A stretch of DNA of 64,000 nt from an uncultured Acetatifactor sp. GTDB lineage: Bacteria; Bacillota; Clostridia; Lachnospirales; Lachnospiraceae. The notes under the pieces are model-generated. The model did no database searches and was not told the DNA's origin. It saw nothing but the letters and a program-made list of their open reading frames with translations. Location: assembly GCA_910584375.1 (NCBI GenBank), contig CAJUAH010000004.1:62001-126000 (forward strand). Direction: 5' to 3'. Below, piece by piece: positions 31,764-41,177 of the stretch (the first letter of the stretch is position 1; every line of letters starts with the position of its first letter). The translations under genes were made by a program, and so were the position numbers.

Positions 31764-34343
31764 ATGATGAGTTGGTGGAAGAAACTGGGAAAAAATCATA
31801 AGGGCTTTTCGCTGGTGGAGCTGATCTGTACGGTGGCGATCTTCAGTATCATAATAACCGGCGTAGGCAGCGCCATGGTGATCAGTGCCAGGAGTTACAG
31901 CAATGGCAATGTGGAGCTGGATCTGCAGCAGCAGGCACAGATCACAGCCAATTTGCTGACCAATCTGATTATTGACGCCAATGTAATAGAAGAACCCAGC
32001 AGTGAGGCAGGCGGCTCGTTTCTTCGGATCAAAAAGGAAGAGGCGGGCGTCATGGTTCTCTATGAGGTTACGCATGATGCGGCAAATCAGCAGTTGCTGT
32101 ACAGCCGTGAGGGGGGCACAGCCCAGGTTTTGGCCGAGCATATAAGCGCTTTTTCCATAAGCCGTGTCTCTTCCAACAATATTGATTTTAGCCTGCGTGT
32201 TACAGAGGGTACTCGAAGTTATGAAAGCGATTACCATGTAACGCCCCGCAATGGCGCCAGTGAGGAAACCAATACGGCGCTCGGCGGCGCAAAAAGCCTT
32301 TATGTGGAGAATAAGCTGATCCTGGAGCCGGGACAGGGCATGACGCCGGGGGAAGAGTATGATCTGGCAGTGCGGATAACAGGCACATCCATACAGGATT
32401 ACACGATTGCGAATCTGAGCGGTAATGTCAGTTCAAGTACGGCCGTTACGAAGGTAGATTCCCATCTGGCGCAGATCAAAGTAGGGCTGGACGAGACAGG
32501 GACAGGCGTCGGGGACGACGCGCACTTTAGTTTTGACGTGGTGCCCACGGACTCTTCGGTTGCGCCGATCAATGTTAAGGTGTATGTGCGGCGGGTAAAT
32601 TCGGTCAATGTAAACGGGTTTAAGATTGGCGGCAAAGTCAATAAATCAGGAGCTACATATAAAGTGACTGCGCCCTTGCTGGGTACTACTCTGGAAAAAG
32701 AACCAGGCGTATGGTATGATGTGGATTATGTCAATCCTTATACGGTGGGATGGTCCTATGAATTTACCAAAACAGATGCGGACGGTAATACTACGATAGT
32801 GCCTTTTGACAGTATGTGTACCGTGGTGGGGCAGGGCGTTGAAGGGAATGTTCCCTATGTCATTGTTAAGCTTACAAATGATCTGACCCCTGGCTGCGAG
32901 TTGAAAGTAACAGGTACGGCGCTGCATCCGGAAGGCAGAAATCCCGTTGATTCCAGTATACAGACCAATAAATCAGGTCTGAAATATGGAACGGTAAGTG
33001 ATTTCTGGATATTGGATTATGAGGCATGGAAGAGAAACGGTAAGTTGGATATTGCTGTTCACCATCTGGGAGATGAGAATTTTTGGTTTAATCCGGATGG
33101 CAGTATCATGTATAAGTGGAATGCCAGAGTAAAGTTTAGCGCCTATGACAGCGCAGGGAATTTCTTGCCTGCTCTTGCGGGCGATTTTGATCCCTGGCAA
33201 AGAGAACAGCATTTGCCGATAAAGGCGGATCTTGATTTGAATAATATTCGTGACAAATGGGATCTGACACTGATGCCGTATCATGAAACAAATACAGCTT
33301 GGGACTGGGGGCCTTCTTACACATTGCCCTATATTTTGGCATACTATAATACCCCTGCGGAAGGGTTCAACAGAGGCTGGTATATATATAATGCGGCGCC
33401 TTCTTTTGTCAATCCGGGTTTAGGGGTGGCAGGCTATAGAATAGAACTGAATTATCAATATTTGGATGAGAGCGGGAACTTGGTAAATGATACCGTTATT
33501 GAGAATTATGAGGTAGAAGAAGTCGCGGCATTATATAGAAATGCATTGGATTCGGGGTGTTCCTGGCAGAGAGAAAATAAGATTTTTGTGACAACAGCAG
33601 ATGCCATCAACGATTATAAGGTTCATTTTAAGTTTGACCGAGGATGGGATAAAGACGATCATGATTATTATTTTATTGATATGAGAAGATTTATCGGCGT
33701 GGTGGCTGACAGGCCGGGATATCTAAATGATGTGCGACGCGATATCACAGTGACCGGTATGGAGAAAAAGAAAGATGTGCCGGATGGGGATTCTGTATTG
33801 ACTTTCACTCTTACCGCAGCGGATAAGGCGGAGTGCAAGGCTCTGGCAGATAAAGCCGACGGGACAATTACAATGATTTATGAGTACAATCCGTTTCTGG
33901 GGAGATTGCCACTTGAGCCGAAGACAGAAACTGAACTGCGGGCAGAACATCCGGAATGGAACAACGATTCTTTTTGGACGTATTATAATGCTGCGTTAAA
34001 TGCCGACCCGTTGAACCCGCAATGGTACAAAGAAAAATCTATGCCTATGAATGTTGGCGGCATTACATTGACGCAGGATATAATGGATAGTATAAAGGGC
34101 TGTGAGGGTCATGTGGTATTTTGCTTTAAAGACCCAAATATCGATGTCAGGGGCGCAGTTACACCTAAAGTGATGTACTGCCCTACACTTACCGAATACG
34201 GGCCATTGTACTATATTGATGATACCACACGTTTCGCTATAAATGCCAGTGCGGCCCAGTATCAGGAGTATGTAGGCGGTTCTTGGATTACCAGTGGCAA
34301 TCTGGCCTGGGATGCGACGGCTAACGGTTGGATCATGAATTAA
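31764..34343 (+). CDS. Giant minor pilin / putative tip adhesin (PilW-like), about 859 aa
   Basis: The N terminus KNHKG^FSLVELICTVAIFSIIITGVGSAM is a canonical prepilin signal. Residues about 30-165 resemble PilW-type pilins (QQQAQITANLLTNLIIDANV...ISRVSSNNIDFSLRV). The following roughly 690 residues are unique here: beta-rich, Trp/Tyr-rich and Asn-rich, with several possible Ig-like segments. By analogy with tip-located pilin adhesins this could be the ligand-binding subunit; no known binding domain is recognised. ATG 31764 is chosen over TTG 31752. It is the last gene of the operon, and a terminator follows. Confidence 0.78.
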   Translation: MMSWWKKLGKNHKGFSLVELICTVAIFSIIITGVGSAMVISARSYSNGNVELDLQQQAQITANLLTNLIIDANVIEEPSSEAGGSFLRIKKEEAGVMVLYEVTHDAANQQLLYSREGGTAQVLAEHISAFSISRVSSNNIDFSLRVTEGTRSYESDYHVTPRNGASEETNTALGGAKSLYVENKLILEPGQGMTPGEEYDLAVRITGTSIQDYTIANLSGNVSSSTAVTKVDSHLAQIKVGLDETGTGVGDDAHFSFDVVPTDSSVAPINVKVYVRRVNSVNVNGFKIGGKVNKSGATYKVTAPLLGTTLEKEPGVWYDVDYVNPYTVGWSYEFTKTDADGNTTIVPFDSMCTVVGQGVEGNVPYVIVKLTNDLTPGCELKVTGTALHPEGRNPVDSSIQTNKSGLKYGTVSDFWILDYEAWKRNGKLDIAVHHLGDENFWFNPDGSIMYKWNARVKFSAYDSAGNFLPALAGDFDPWQREQHLPIKADLDLNNIRDKWDLTLMPYHETNTAWDWGPSYTLPYILAYYNTPAEGFNRGWYIYNAAPSFVNPGLGVAGYRIELNYQYLDESGNLVNDTVIENYEVEEVAALYRNALDSGCSWQRENKIFVTTADAINDYKVHFKFDRGWDKDDHDYYFIDMRRFIGVVADRPGYLNDVRRDITVTGMEKKKDVPDGDSVLTFTLTAADKAECKALADKADGTITMIYEYNPFLGRLPLEPKTETELRAEHPEWNNDSFWTYYNAALNADPLNPQWYKEKSMPMNVGGITLTQDIMDSIKGCEGHVVFCFKDPNIDVRGAVTPKVMYCPTLTEYGPLYYIDDTTRFAINASAAQYQEYVGGSWITSGNLAWDATANGWIMN

Positions 34344-34357
34344 CTCTATATTAGAGA

Positions 34358-34397
34358 ACCCCGGTGCTATGCGATAGTTAGTGCCGGGGTCTTATTT
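34358..34397 (+). terminator. Intrinsic terminator of the pilus operon
   Basis: ACCCCGG (34358-34364) pairs with CCGGGGT (34384-34390), with a small internal loop and TA/TA pairs above, then CTTATTTTTA. It lies 15 bases after the last pilin stop. Confidence 0.75.
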
Positions 34398-35005
34398 TTA
34401 GAGGCTTGAAACTGCTGAAGAACATAGATTGCTGTGGCTCGTAAGCGCCCTATCTACCGTTTACTTTGCACAGACCATTGGTGAATGAACCAATTGAACT
34501 TTAGTATTACTAAAATATATGTTTAATTATAAAAAATAGACAGCCAATTCTTGCTGTTTTACATTAATCCTCCCGACTGATAGAATATATCCACGAAAGA
34601 TAATTTAGTATTTATAAAATAGATGCAACTAATAATGAATAATTTATGCGCCCATCCAGGGGTTGAAGAGGATTGAGCATTTCTGTTTCGGAAATGTTAT
34701 GTAGGCTAAATGCTTTCGAATAGTACATAAAGTAGCCCATATACGGACTACTTTATTAAGCGAATATAAAAACAATAAAAGAAATCTTATTTTTTATAGA
34801 ACCCCTTGCGTTTTCAATTTGACTATGGTATCTTTGAACTGGAAAGTTCAGAATCATTTTCACGTTCCCCAAGATCGTGTTTCAAGTGTTATTTCGGCGG
34901 TTCGCCACAGATTCAACTTTTATAACAAATATGGCGGACTGGCGAAAGTTTTTCTCTGTAGCCATGTCTGCGGAAACGGAGGATAGACTGCGGATGCGGG
35001 GAAAA
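34398..35005. other. AT-rich intergenic region before the duplicated Rpn-like genes
   Basis: About 600 bases with no credible gene and lower GC than the flanks. One hairpin (AAAGTAG/CTACTTT near 34729-34755) is visible. From about 34800 the sequence is nearly repeated at about 36135, starting with a conserved promoter-like pair. Confidence 0.6.
34806..34834 (+). promoter_or_regulatory. Promoter-like element of the Rpn-like duplicate, copy 1
   Basis: TTGCGT, 17 bases, TATCTT. The same spacing is kept in copy 2 (TTGCTT, 36141-36146; TATCTT, 36164-36169) although the spacer has diverged. Confidence 0.45.
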
Positions 35006-35934
35006 ATGGCGGAACAGAAAGACTTGGCGGAAAAGGACTTTGTGGCCTTTCCTGATGTGGCGGCGGATACACTCAATGCGCTCTTGTATGATGGGGAGCC
35101 CATTGTTAGTGCCGCGGAGCTTTTGTCAGCGCCTACGGAGACGCTCTACTATGGAGACAGTGGGAAAAGACTCCGCAACCAATATGAGGATCTGGCAAAA
35201 TATGAGATGCGGGAGGGGCAGATCAGGGCGATGTATCTGTTTGCAAACTAGACCCTGCCCTGCCGGACAGCCGCATGATCTTACGAAAGGCGGGATACAT
35301 TGGAGGCGTGTACCGGGAGCAGTACGAAGGGAAGATAAGTAGCATTTGTCCAGTGGTAGAACTGATACTTTATTGGGGAAATGGACACTGGCATGGCTGC
35401 CGCAGTATCGACCAGCTATTTTTTGGGCAGGCTCTGCCGTCCAAACTGAGAGACTACATAGACAATATGCGTCTTCACGTGTGGGAGATGCGCCATCTAC
35501 CCCGGGAAGTCAGAGAACGTTTTGGCAGCGATATGAGGATCGTACTGGACTATCTGGCGGAAGGAAACGGCTACCGTTCGGACAGGCAGGTAGTTCATAA
35601 AGGCGCGCTGATCCGGATGCTGAAAGTGCTTTCCGGAGATTATGATACAGAGGACATAGAAAAGCAGTTGGATACAATGAATATTCGAGAGGGGGATAAG
35701 ATAACCGTGTGCGAATTATTTGACCAATATGAGAGAAAAGGACGCAATGAGGGACTGCAGCAAGGCCGTAGTGAGAGACTTCATGAGGGTCTCCGTGAGG
35801 GAATCCGGATCCTGATACTGACCTGCCGGGATATGAAACTGGGATTTAGAGAAACATCGGAGAGAGTTAAACAGGGATTCCAACTTGATGATACGGAGTT
35901 GAGGAAAAATATGGAGTTATACTGGCCAAAATAA
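35006..35934 (+). pseudogene. Rpn-like gene, copy 1, inactivated by a stop and a 5-bp duplication
   Basis: Compared with the intact copy at 36343, the frame runs from ATG 35006 (MAEQKDLAEKDFVAFPDVAADTLNALL split only by normal sequence) to TTT GCA AAC and then TAG at 35249-35251, where copy 2 has CAG. A second lesion follows at once: CTGCCCTGCC instead of CTGCC, a 5-base duplication that shifts the frame. The rest of the protein, up to ELRKNMELYWPK, is preserved in the shifted frame (35275-35934). Either lesion alone would inactivate it. The tail has only two copies of the NEGLQQGR-type repeat. Confidence 0.88.
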
Positions 35935-36342
35935 AGATTTGTAGTATAAAGTGTGACAGGACTTAGCCGCTCCATATTTTAAAGACCCTGAAATGCCACG
36001 AAAGGTTGACGTATGAGAATATCATAAGTTCAAAGCGTACTAAGGTGTTTTCCTGATTGGGGGAAAAGGGTAACTGCGTATGGGTTAGGCTGCAAAAAGG
36101 GTATAGAAATAATTGAGTGATTCGATTTTTCTGGAGACCCTTGCTTTTTCGGATTAGGTATGGTATCTTTGGGATAGAAAAGTTCAGGATTATTTTTACA
36201 CTTCAAAAAATCAGGTTTCAAGTGTTTATTGGGCGGCTCGCCACAGATTCAACTTTTACAACAAATATGGCGGACTGACGAAAGATTTCTCTCTGTTGTC
36301 ATGTCTGCGGAAACGGAGGACAGACTGCGGATGCAGGGAGAA
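35935..36342. other. Intergenic leader of the second Rpn-like copy
   Basis: About 400 bases without a gene. The second half repeats the copy 1 leader, including the promoter-like pair at 36141-36169 and the block CGCCACAGATTCAACTTTTA. No terminator is evident after copy 1. Confidence 0.55.
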
Positions 36343-37365
36343 ATGATGGAACAGAAGGATTTGGTGGAAAAGGATTTTGTGGCTTTTCCTGATGTGGCGG
36401 CGGACGTGCTCAATGCGCTATTATTTGACGGGGAAATCCTCATCAGCGCCACGGAGCTTTTACCGGCGCCGACGGAGACTCTCTACTATGGGGACAACGG
36501 GAAAAGACTACGCAACCAATATGAGGATCTGGCAAAATATGAGATGCGAGGGGGACAGATCAGGGCGATGTACCTGTTTGCCAACCAGACTCTGCCGGAC
36601 AGCCGTATGATTCTGCGAAAGGCGGGATATCTGGGAGGCGCGTACCGGGAACAGTATGAGGGAAAGATATCCTGCACCTGTCCCGTAATAGAACTGATAC
36701 TTTATTGGGGAAAGGGACGCTGGCATGGCTGCCGCAGCATCAGTCAGTTATTTTCCAAACATGATCTGCCGCTCAAGCTGAAGGACTACATAGATAATAT
36801 ACATCTCCATGTGTGGGAGATGCGCCATCTGCCACAGGAAGTCAGAGAACGGTTCAATAGCGATATGAGGATTGTACTGGACTATCTGGCGGAGGGAAAC
36901 AGCTACCGTTCGGACAGGCGGGTGATCCATAAAGGCTCGTTAATCCGGATGCTGAAGGTGCTTTCCGGAGACTGTGATATAGAGGATATAGAAAAGCAAT
37001 TGGATACGATGAATATTCGAGAGGAGGATGAGATAACCGTGTGCGAATTGTTTGACCAATATGAGAGAAAAGGCCGTAATGAGGGGATCCGGCAAGGGCG
37101 CAACGAGGGGCTCCGGCAAGGGCGTAATGAGGGACTCCGGCAAGGGCGCAACGAAGGACTTCAGGAAGGTCTTCGTGAGGGAATCGGCCGGGGAATCAGC
37201 CGGGGAATTCAGGTACTGATAATGACTTGCAGGGATATGAAACTGGGATTTCAAGAAACCGCGGAGAGAGTTAAAAATGGGTTTCAACTTGATGATACGG
37301 AATTACGTAAAAATATGGAACTATATTGGCCGGAAGAGAGACATGAAAATGCTGAAAAAGTTTAA
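36343..37365 (+). CDS. Rpn-like PD-(D/E)XK family protein with RNEG repeats
   Basis: A 340-aa intact copy. The start ATG 36343 is conserved in copy 1 and follows AGGGAG; an upstream ATG at 36301 is in frame. The pattern MMEQKDLVEKDFVAF, ADVLNALLFDG, YEDLAKYEMRGGQIRAMYLFANQT and ELILYWGKGRWHG matches a common Clostridia Rpn/PDDEXK-like family. Many relatives have GxENQ where this has FANQ, so a catalytic acidic residue may be lost. A tandem of NEGLRQGR units (24-bp repeats at about 37075-37180) precedes the conserved tail (CRDMKLGFQETAERVKNGF). Role unknown; possible recombination or defence function. Confidence 0.8.
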   Translation: MMEQKDLVEKDFVAFPDVAADVLNALLFDGEILISATELLPAPTETLYYGDNGKRLRNQYEDLAKYEMRGGQIRAMYLFANQTLPDSRMILRKAGYLGGAYREQYEGKISCTCPVIELILYWGKGRWHGCRSISQLFSKHDLPLKLKDYIDNIHLHVWEMRHLPQEVRERFNSDMRIVLDYLAEGNSYRSDRRVIHKGSLIRMLKVLSGDCDIEDIEKQLDTMNIREEDEITVCELFDQYERKGRNEGIRQGRNEGLRQGRNEGLRQGRNEGLQEGLREGIGRGISRGIQVLIMTCRDMKLGFQETAERVKNGFQLDDTELRKNMELYWPEERHENAEKV

Positions 37366-37506
37366 ACGGTCCCCTAAATCCTCAAAGATTTCCGCCCTAA
37401 TGTCATGAATGGAGTTGTGGGAAAGTATGGAATTACATTGGATGCAATGACATGTGGAACGAAAGAGGCAAAAGCCAAAAACGGTGAAAAGAATAAAAAG
37501 AAACGA

Positions 37507-37535
37507 ATGACATTTCCCCCTGTTTGTAGTAAAAT
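37507..37535 (+). promoter_or_regulatory. Possible promoter of the CapA-type lipoprotein gene
   Basis: ATGACA, 17 bases, TAAAAT, ending 57 bases before the GTG start. The -35 is a five-of-six match to TTGACA. Confidence 0.5.
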
Positions 37536-37592
37536 AGATATAAATATACGTGGAATTGACCGCAAATAGGAATCGCAAGGAGAGACGATACA

Positions 37593-38774
37593 GTGAGTAG
37601 GGTGGTTTTGCGCATCGGCACGGTGGTCTTATGTTTTTTTATGCTGACAGCCTGCGGCAGTGAGTCACCGGGAAGGGAGGCTGGAGAGCAGCCTGCCGAT
37701 ACGGAGCGATGGCAGGAGGCGAGGGAGATCGTCGGGATACCCATTCCCACCGCCGCTCCTGCGTCAGAGGGAAATGGAGATGAAACGGAGGAAGTACCGC
37801 CGATGGAAACGCCCCGGCCCCAGGTAGAGACCATAACTATTTCGGCGGCGGGCGATTGCTCTCTGGGCAATCATCAGGAGCAGGAATACGAGTATTCTTT
37901 CCGACAGGCCTATGATCAGATTGAGGATGAGGGCTATTTCTTTGAAAATGTGCGGGCTATCTTTGCAGATGACGACATGACCATCGTTAATTTTGAGGGT
38001 GTGCTGACTTACAGTGAGGAGCGGGACGAAAGCAGGACATACAATATCAAGGGTGATCCTGAATATGCACGGCTGTTGACGGCAGGGGATGTGGAGGCCG
38101 TCAGTTTTGCCAACAATCACCGGATGGATTATGGTACCCGAGGGAGCGACGATACGGTGGCGGCGCTGGAGGCGGAGGGAATTATTTATGCCTATGACCG
38201 CAATGTGGGGATCTATGATACGGACAAGGGGATCCGTATCGGTTTTGTATCCGTCAATGAGGTGGCCTGGGGGCTGGGCAGCGAACAGCTGTTGGCCGAG
38301 GGTATCGAGAAATTGCGCGGAGAGGGTGCGGATTTGATTCTGGCCTGCTGTCACTGGGGTATCGAGAAGGATAATTATCCCACGGAGAACCAGCAGTATC
38401 TGGGGCGCAAATGCATTGATATGGGTGCGGATCTGGTCATAGGGCATCATCCTCATGTACTTCAGGGCATAGAGGAATACAACGGAAAATATATTATATA
38501 CAGCCTGGCTAATTTCTGTTTTGGGGCCAATCGGAATCCGGTGGATAAAGATACGATGATCTTCCGACAGACGTTTACATTTGTAGACGGGGTCAAGCAG
38601 GAAGACAGACAGATACAGATTATTCCCTGCTCGGTAAGTTCCGTGCGGGACCGAAACAATTTTCAACCCACACCGGCGCAGGGAGATGAGGCGGCCCGGA
38701 TCATTGAGAAGATCAACGGCTATAGCGCAGGGTATGGGGTAGTTTTCACCCAGGACGGAACACTGAGCCAATAA
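37593..38774 (+). CDS. CapA/PgsA-family metallophosphatase-like lipoprotein
   Basis: A 393-aa exported lipoprotein with the lipobox LTAC (Cys about 21) after a hydrophobic signal. A low-complexity linker is followed by the CapA domain (about 80-370): SAAGDCSLG, NFEGVLT, FANNHRMDYG, CCHWGIEKD and IGHHPHVLQGIE, with His/Asp residues suited to metal binding. CapA relatives take part in poly-gamma-glutamate or capsule export, but many Clostridia carry stand-alone copies of unknown substrate. The start is a GTG at 37593 with AAGGAGAG upstream. Confidence 0.88.
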   Translation: MSRVVLRIGTVVLCFFMLTACGSESPGREAGEQPADTERWQEAREIVGIPIPTAAPASEGNGDETEEVPPMETPRPQVETITISAAGDCSLGNHQEQEYEYSFRQAYDQIEDEGYFFENVRAIFADDDMTIVNFEGVLTYSEERDESRTYNIKGDPEYARLLTAGDVEAVSFANNHRMDYGTRGSDDTVAALEAEGIIYAYDRNVGIYDTDKGIRIGFVSVNEVAWGLGSEQLLAEGIEKLRGEGADLILACCHWGIEKDNYPTENQQYLGRKCIDMGADLVIGHHPHVLQGIEEYNGKYIIYSLANFCFGANRNPVDKDTMIFRQTFTFVDGVKQEDRQIQIIPCSVSSVRDRNNFQPTPAQGDEAARIIEKINGYSAGYGVVFTQDGTLSQ

Positions 38775-38805
38775 TGCGGAACTCTTAATAAGAAAGGAAG
38801 AGCGT

Positions 38806-39942
38806 ATGGAAAAGAGAAAGATGGAGAACCTTGGTATCGAAACGTCCCTGTTGGGATTTGGATGTATGCGTTTTCCCACAGGCGGGGACGGCAAGATCGA
38901 GAGGACGCAGGCAAAGGCCATGCTGGAAAAGGCCATGGCGGCGGGAGTCAATTATATCGACACCGCATATCCCTACCATGGCGGCGAGAGCGAGCTGTTC
39001 GTGGGAGAAGTGCTGAAAGAGCATGCCAGAGACAGCTTTTATCTGGCTACCAAGCTGCCGGTATGGGAGGTAAAGTCTCTGGAGGATGTGGACCGGATAT
39101 TCAACCGACAGCTGGAAAAATTACAGGTGGAATACATAGACTTTTACCTGATGCATGCCTTGAACAGGGGCAGCTTTAAAGAGATGCGGGATATGGGCGT
39201 GGTGGAGCGTCTGGAACAGTTGAAAGCGGAGGGCAGGATTCGCTACCTGGGTTTCTCTTTCCATGACAGCTACGAGACTTTCGAGGAAATCCTATCCTAT
39301 CGGGACTGGGACTTCTGCCAGATACAGCTCAACTATATGGACACGGAGGAGCAGGCAGGCTTAAAGGGCTACACCCTGGCGGAGAAAAAAGGCGTTCCCA
39401 TGGTGATCATGGAGCCGGTCAAGGGAGGTTCTCTGGCGGCGTTCGCTCAGGATATCACAGAAAAGTTCCGGGCCCATGACCCGCAGGCCAGTATGGCGTC
39501 CTTTGCTCTGCGCTGGGTGGGTTCGCTGCCCAATGTAAAAGTGGTACTCAGCGGTATGAGCAATATGGAGCAGGTGGAGGACAATCTGAAGACCTTTGGC
39601 GATTTCAAAGCCCTTTCCCAGGCGGAGCAGGCCACGGTACAGGAAGTGGTGGCGCTGATGAAGAGCCGCATCCAAAATGGCTGTACGGGCTGTCGCTATT
39701 GTATGCCCTGCCCTGCGGGAGTGAATATTCCCGGCGCGTTCGGCTGCTGGAACCGCTATCATATGTATCAGAATTACAATGTGGTCAAGAATCACTGGGA
39801 GAACGATCTGGGGGACGCGCAGCAACCTAAGAACTGCATAAAATGCGGAAAATGCGAGCAGGTCTGCCCGCAGCACCTGCATATCCGGGAAGACCTGGAG
39901 CGAGCGCAGGCGGATTTGGACGCAAAAGAATATATTGTATAA
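38806..39942 (+). CDS. Aldo/keto reductase with C-terminal 4Fe-4S ferredoxin domain
   Basis: A 378-aa oxidoreductase. Residues about 1-285 are an aldo/keto reductase barrel: GFGCMRFP, YIDTAYPYHGGESE with the catalytic Asp and Tyr, LMHALNRG with the His, and GMSNMEQVEDNL. Residues about 290-375 are Cys-rich (CTGCRYCMPCPAGV, then CIKCGKCEQVCPQHL), supporting iron-sulfur clusters. This reductase-ferredoxin fusion is widespread in anaerobic Clostridia; substrate unknown. The ATG follows GAAAGGAAGAG. Confidence 0.9.
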   Translation: MEKRKMENLGIETSLLGFGCMRFPTGGDGKIERTQAKAMLEKAMAAGVNYIDTAYPYHGGESELFVGEVLKEHARDSFYLATKLPVWEVKSLEDVDRIFNRQLEKLQVEYIDFYLMHALNRGSFKEMRDMGVVERLEQLKAEGRIRYLGFSFHDSYETFEEILSYRDWDFCQIQLNYMDTEEQAGLKGYTLAEKKGVPMVIMEPVKGGSLAAFAQDITEKFRAHDPQASMASFALRWVGSLPNVKVVLSGMSNMEQVEDNLKTFGDFKALSQAEQATVQEVVALMKSRIQNGCTGCRYCMPCPAGVNIPGAFGCWNRYHMYQNYNVVKNHWENDLGDAQQPKNCIKCGKCEQVCPQHLHIREDLERAQADLDAKEYIV

Positions 39943-40010
39943 TGGCGCGGAAAACAAGGACTCAGCGGTAGTTGACGAGACAGCTACGGGCATGCGGAAA
40001 GAGGGGGAAC

Positions 40011-41177
40011 ATGAAAGAAACCATACTATGTAAGTTTGCAGAAGTATTTGGCGATACGGAGGGCACGGAGGTATATTTCGCGCCGGGCCGCGTAAATATG
40101 ATCGGAGAGCACACGGACTATAACGGCGGTCATGTGTTTCCCTGCGCGCTGACGATAGGTACTTACGGAGTCGCCAGAAAGCGCCAGGATCGAAAACTGC
40201 GTTTTTACTCCATGAATTTTGAGCGTATCGGCGTGATCGAGTCCACTCTGGATAATCTATGTCCCGATCCCTGGGCGGACTGGACCAACTACCCCAAGGG
40301 CGTGATGTGGGCTTTTGAGGAGAAAGGTGTGCCGATTCCGAACGGTCTGGATATCCTGCTGTGCGGCAATATTCCCAACGGTTCCGGTCTGTCTTCTTCC
40401 GCATCGGTGGAAGTGCTCACAGGTTTTATTCTGCGGGATATGTTTGGCTTTGACGTTTCCAATCAGGATCTGGCGCTGATCGGGCAGTATTCGGAGAACC
40501 ATTTCAATGGGGTGAACTGCGGCATCATGGATCAGTTTGCCATTGCCATGGGAAAAAAGGAACATGCAATCTTTTTGGATACGGCTACGCTCTCCTATGA
40601 GTACGCGCCGATCAGACTGGAGGACGCCAAGATCGTTATTGCCTGCAGCAACAAAAAGAGAGGCCTGGGAGACTCCAAATACAACGAGCGGCGCGGCGAG
40701 TGCGAACAGGCGCTGTCGGAGCTGCAAAAGGTGTGTGCCGTCGGATCTCTGGGAGAACTGACGGAGGAAGAATTTGAAAAATATCAGGGCAGCATAGGCA
40801 GCGAGGTGCATCGGAGAAGAGCCCGCCATGCGGTGTATGAGAATCGGCGGACCGTACAGGCGGTGCAGGCGTTAAAAAATAATGATGTAGCAGCTTTCGG
40901 ACAGTTGATGAATGCCTCCCATGTATCCCTGCGGGACGACTATGAAGTGACCGGCATAGAGCTGGATACGCTGGTGGAGGAGGCCTGGAAAGTGGAGGGA
41001 GTGATCGGCTCCCGCATGACCGGCGCAGGCTTTGGCGGATGTACCGTGAGCATCGTAAAAAACGGTTCCATAGATGACTTCATAGCCCGCGTAGGCGCCG
41101 CCTATCAGTCCCGGATCGGGTATGCCGCGGACTTTTATGTGGTGGAGATCGGGGACGGTCCCTGTAAGCTGACATGA
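40011..41177 (+). CDS. galK: Galactokinase
   Basis: Phosphorylates alpha-D-galactose to galactose 1-phosphate (Leloir pathway). The 388-aa GHMP kinase has the galactokinase signature GRVNMIGEHTDYNGG, the ATP loop PNGSGLSSSASVEV and the C-terminal GAGFGGCTVSIV. ATG 40011 with GAGGGGG upstream gives the normal N terminus; the in-frame start at 39972 is weaker. The last four bases overlap the next gene (ATGA). galT and galE are not in the window. Confidence 0.96.
   Translation: MKETILCKFAEVFGDTEGTEVYFAPGRVNMIGEHTDYNGGHVFPCALTIGTYGVARKRQDRKLRFYSMNFERIGVIESTLDNLCPDPWADWTNYPKGVMWAFEEKGVPIPNGLDILLCGNIPNGSGLSSSASVEVLTGFILRDMFGFDVSNQDLALIGQYSENHFNGVNCGIMDQFAIAMGKKEHAIFLDTATLSYEYAPIRLEDAKIVIACSNKKRGLGDSKYNERRGECEQALSELQKVCAVGSLGELTEEEFEKYQGSIGSEVHRRRARHAVYENRRTVQAVQALKNNDVAAFGQLMNASHVSLRDDYEVTGIELDTLVEEAWKVEGVIGSRMTGAGFGGCTVSIVKNGSIDDFIARVGAAYQSRIGYAADFYVVEIGDGPCKLT

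Larger units (their letters stand above)
34800..37365. repeat. Tandem duplication of about 1.34 kb
   Basis: Copy 1 (about 34800-36135) and copy 2 (about 36138-37365) match in leader and coding sequence with a constant offset of 1,337 bases at the conserved ATGTCTGCGG (34964 and 36301). Divergence is mostly single-base, so the duplication is fairly recent. Confidence 0.85.
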
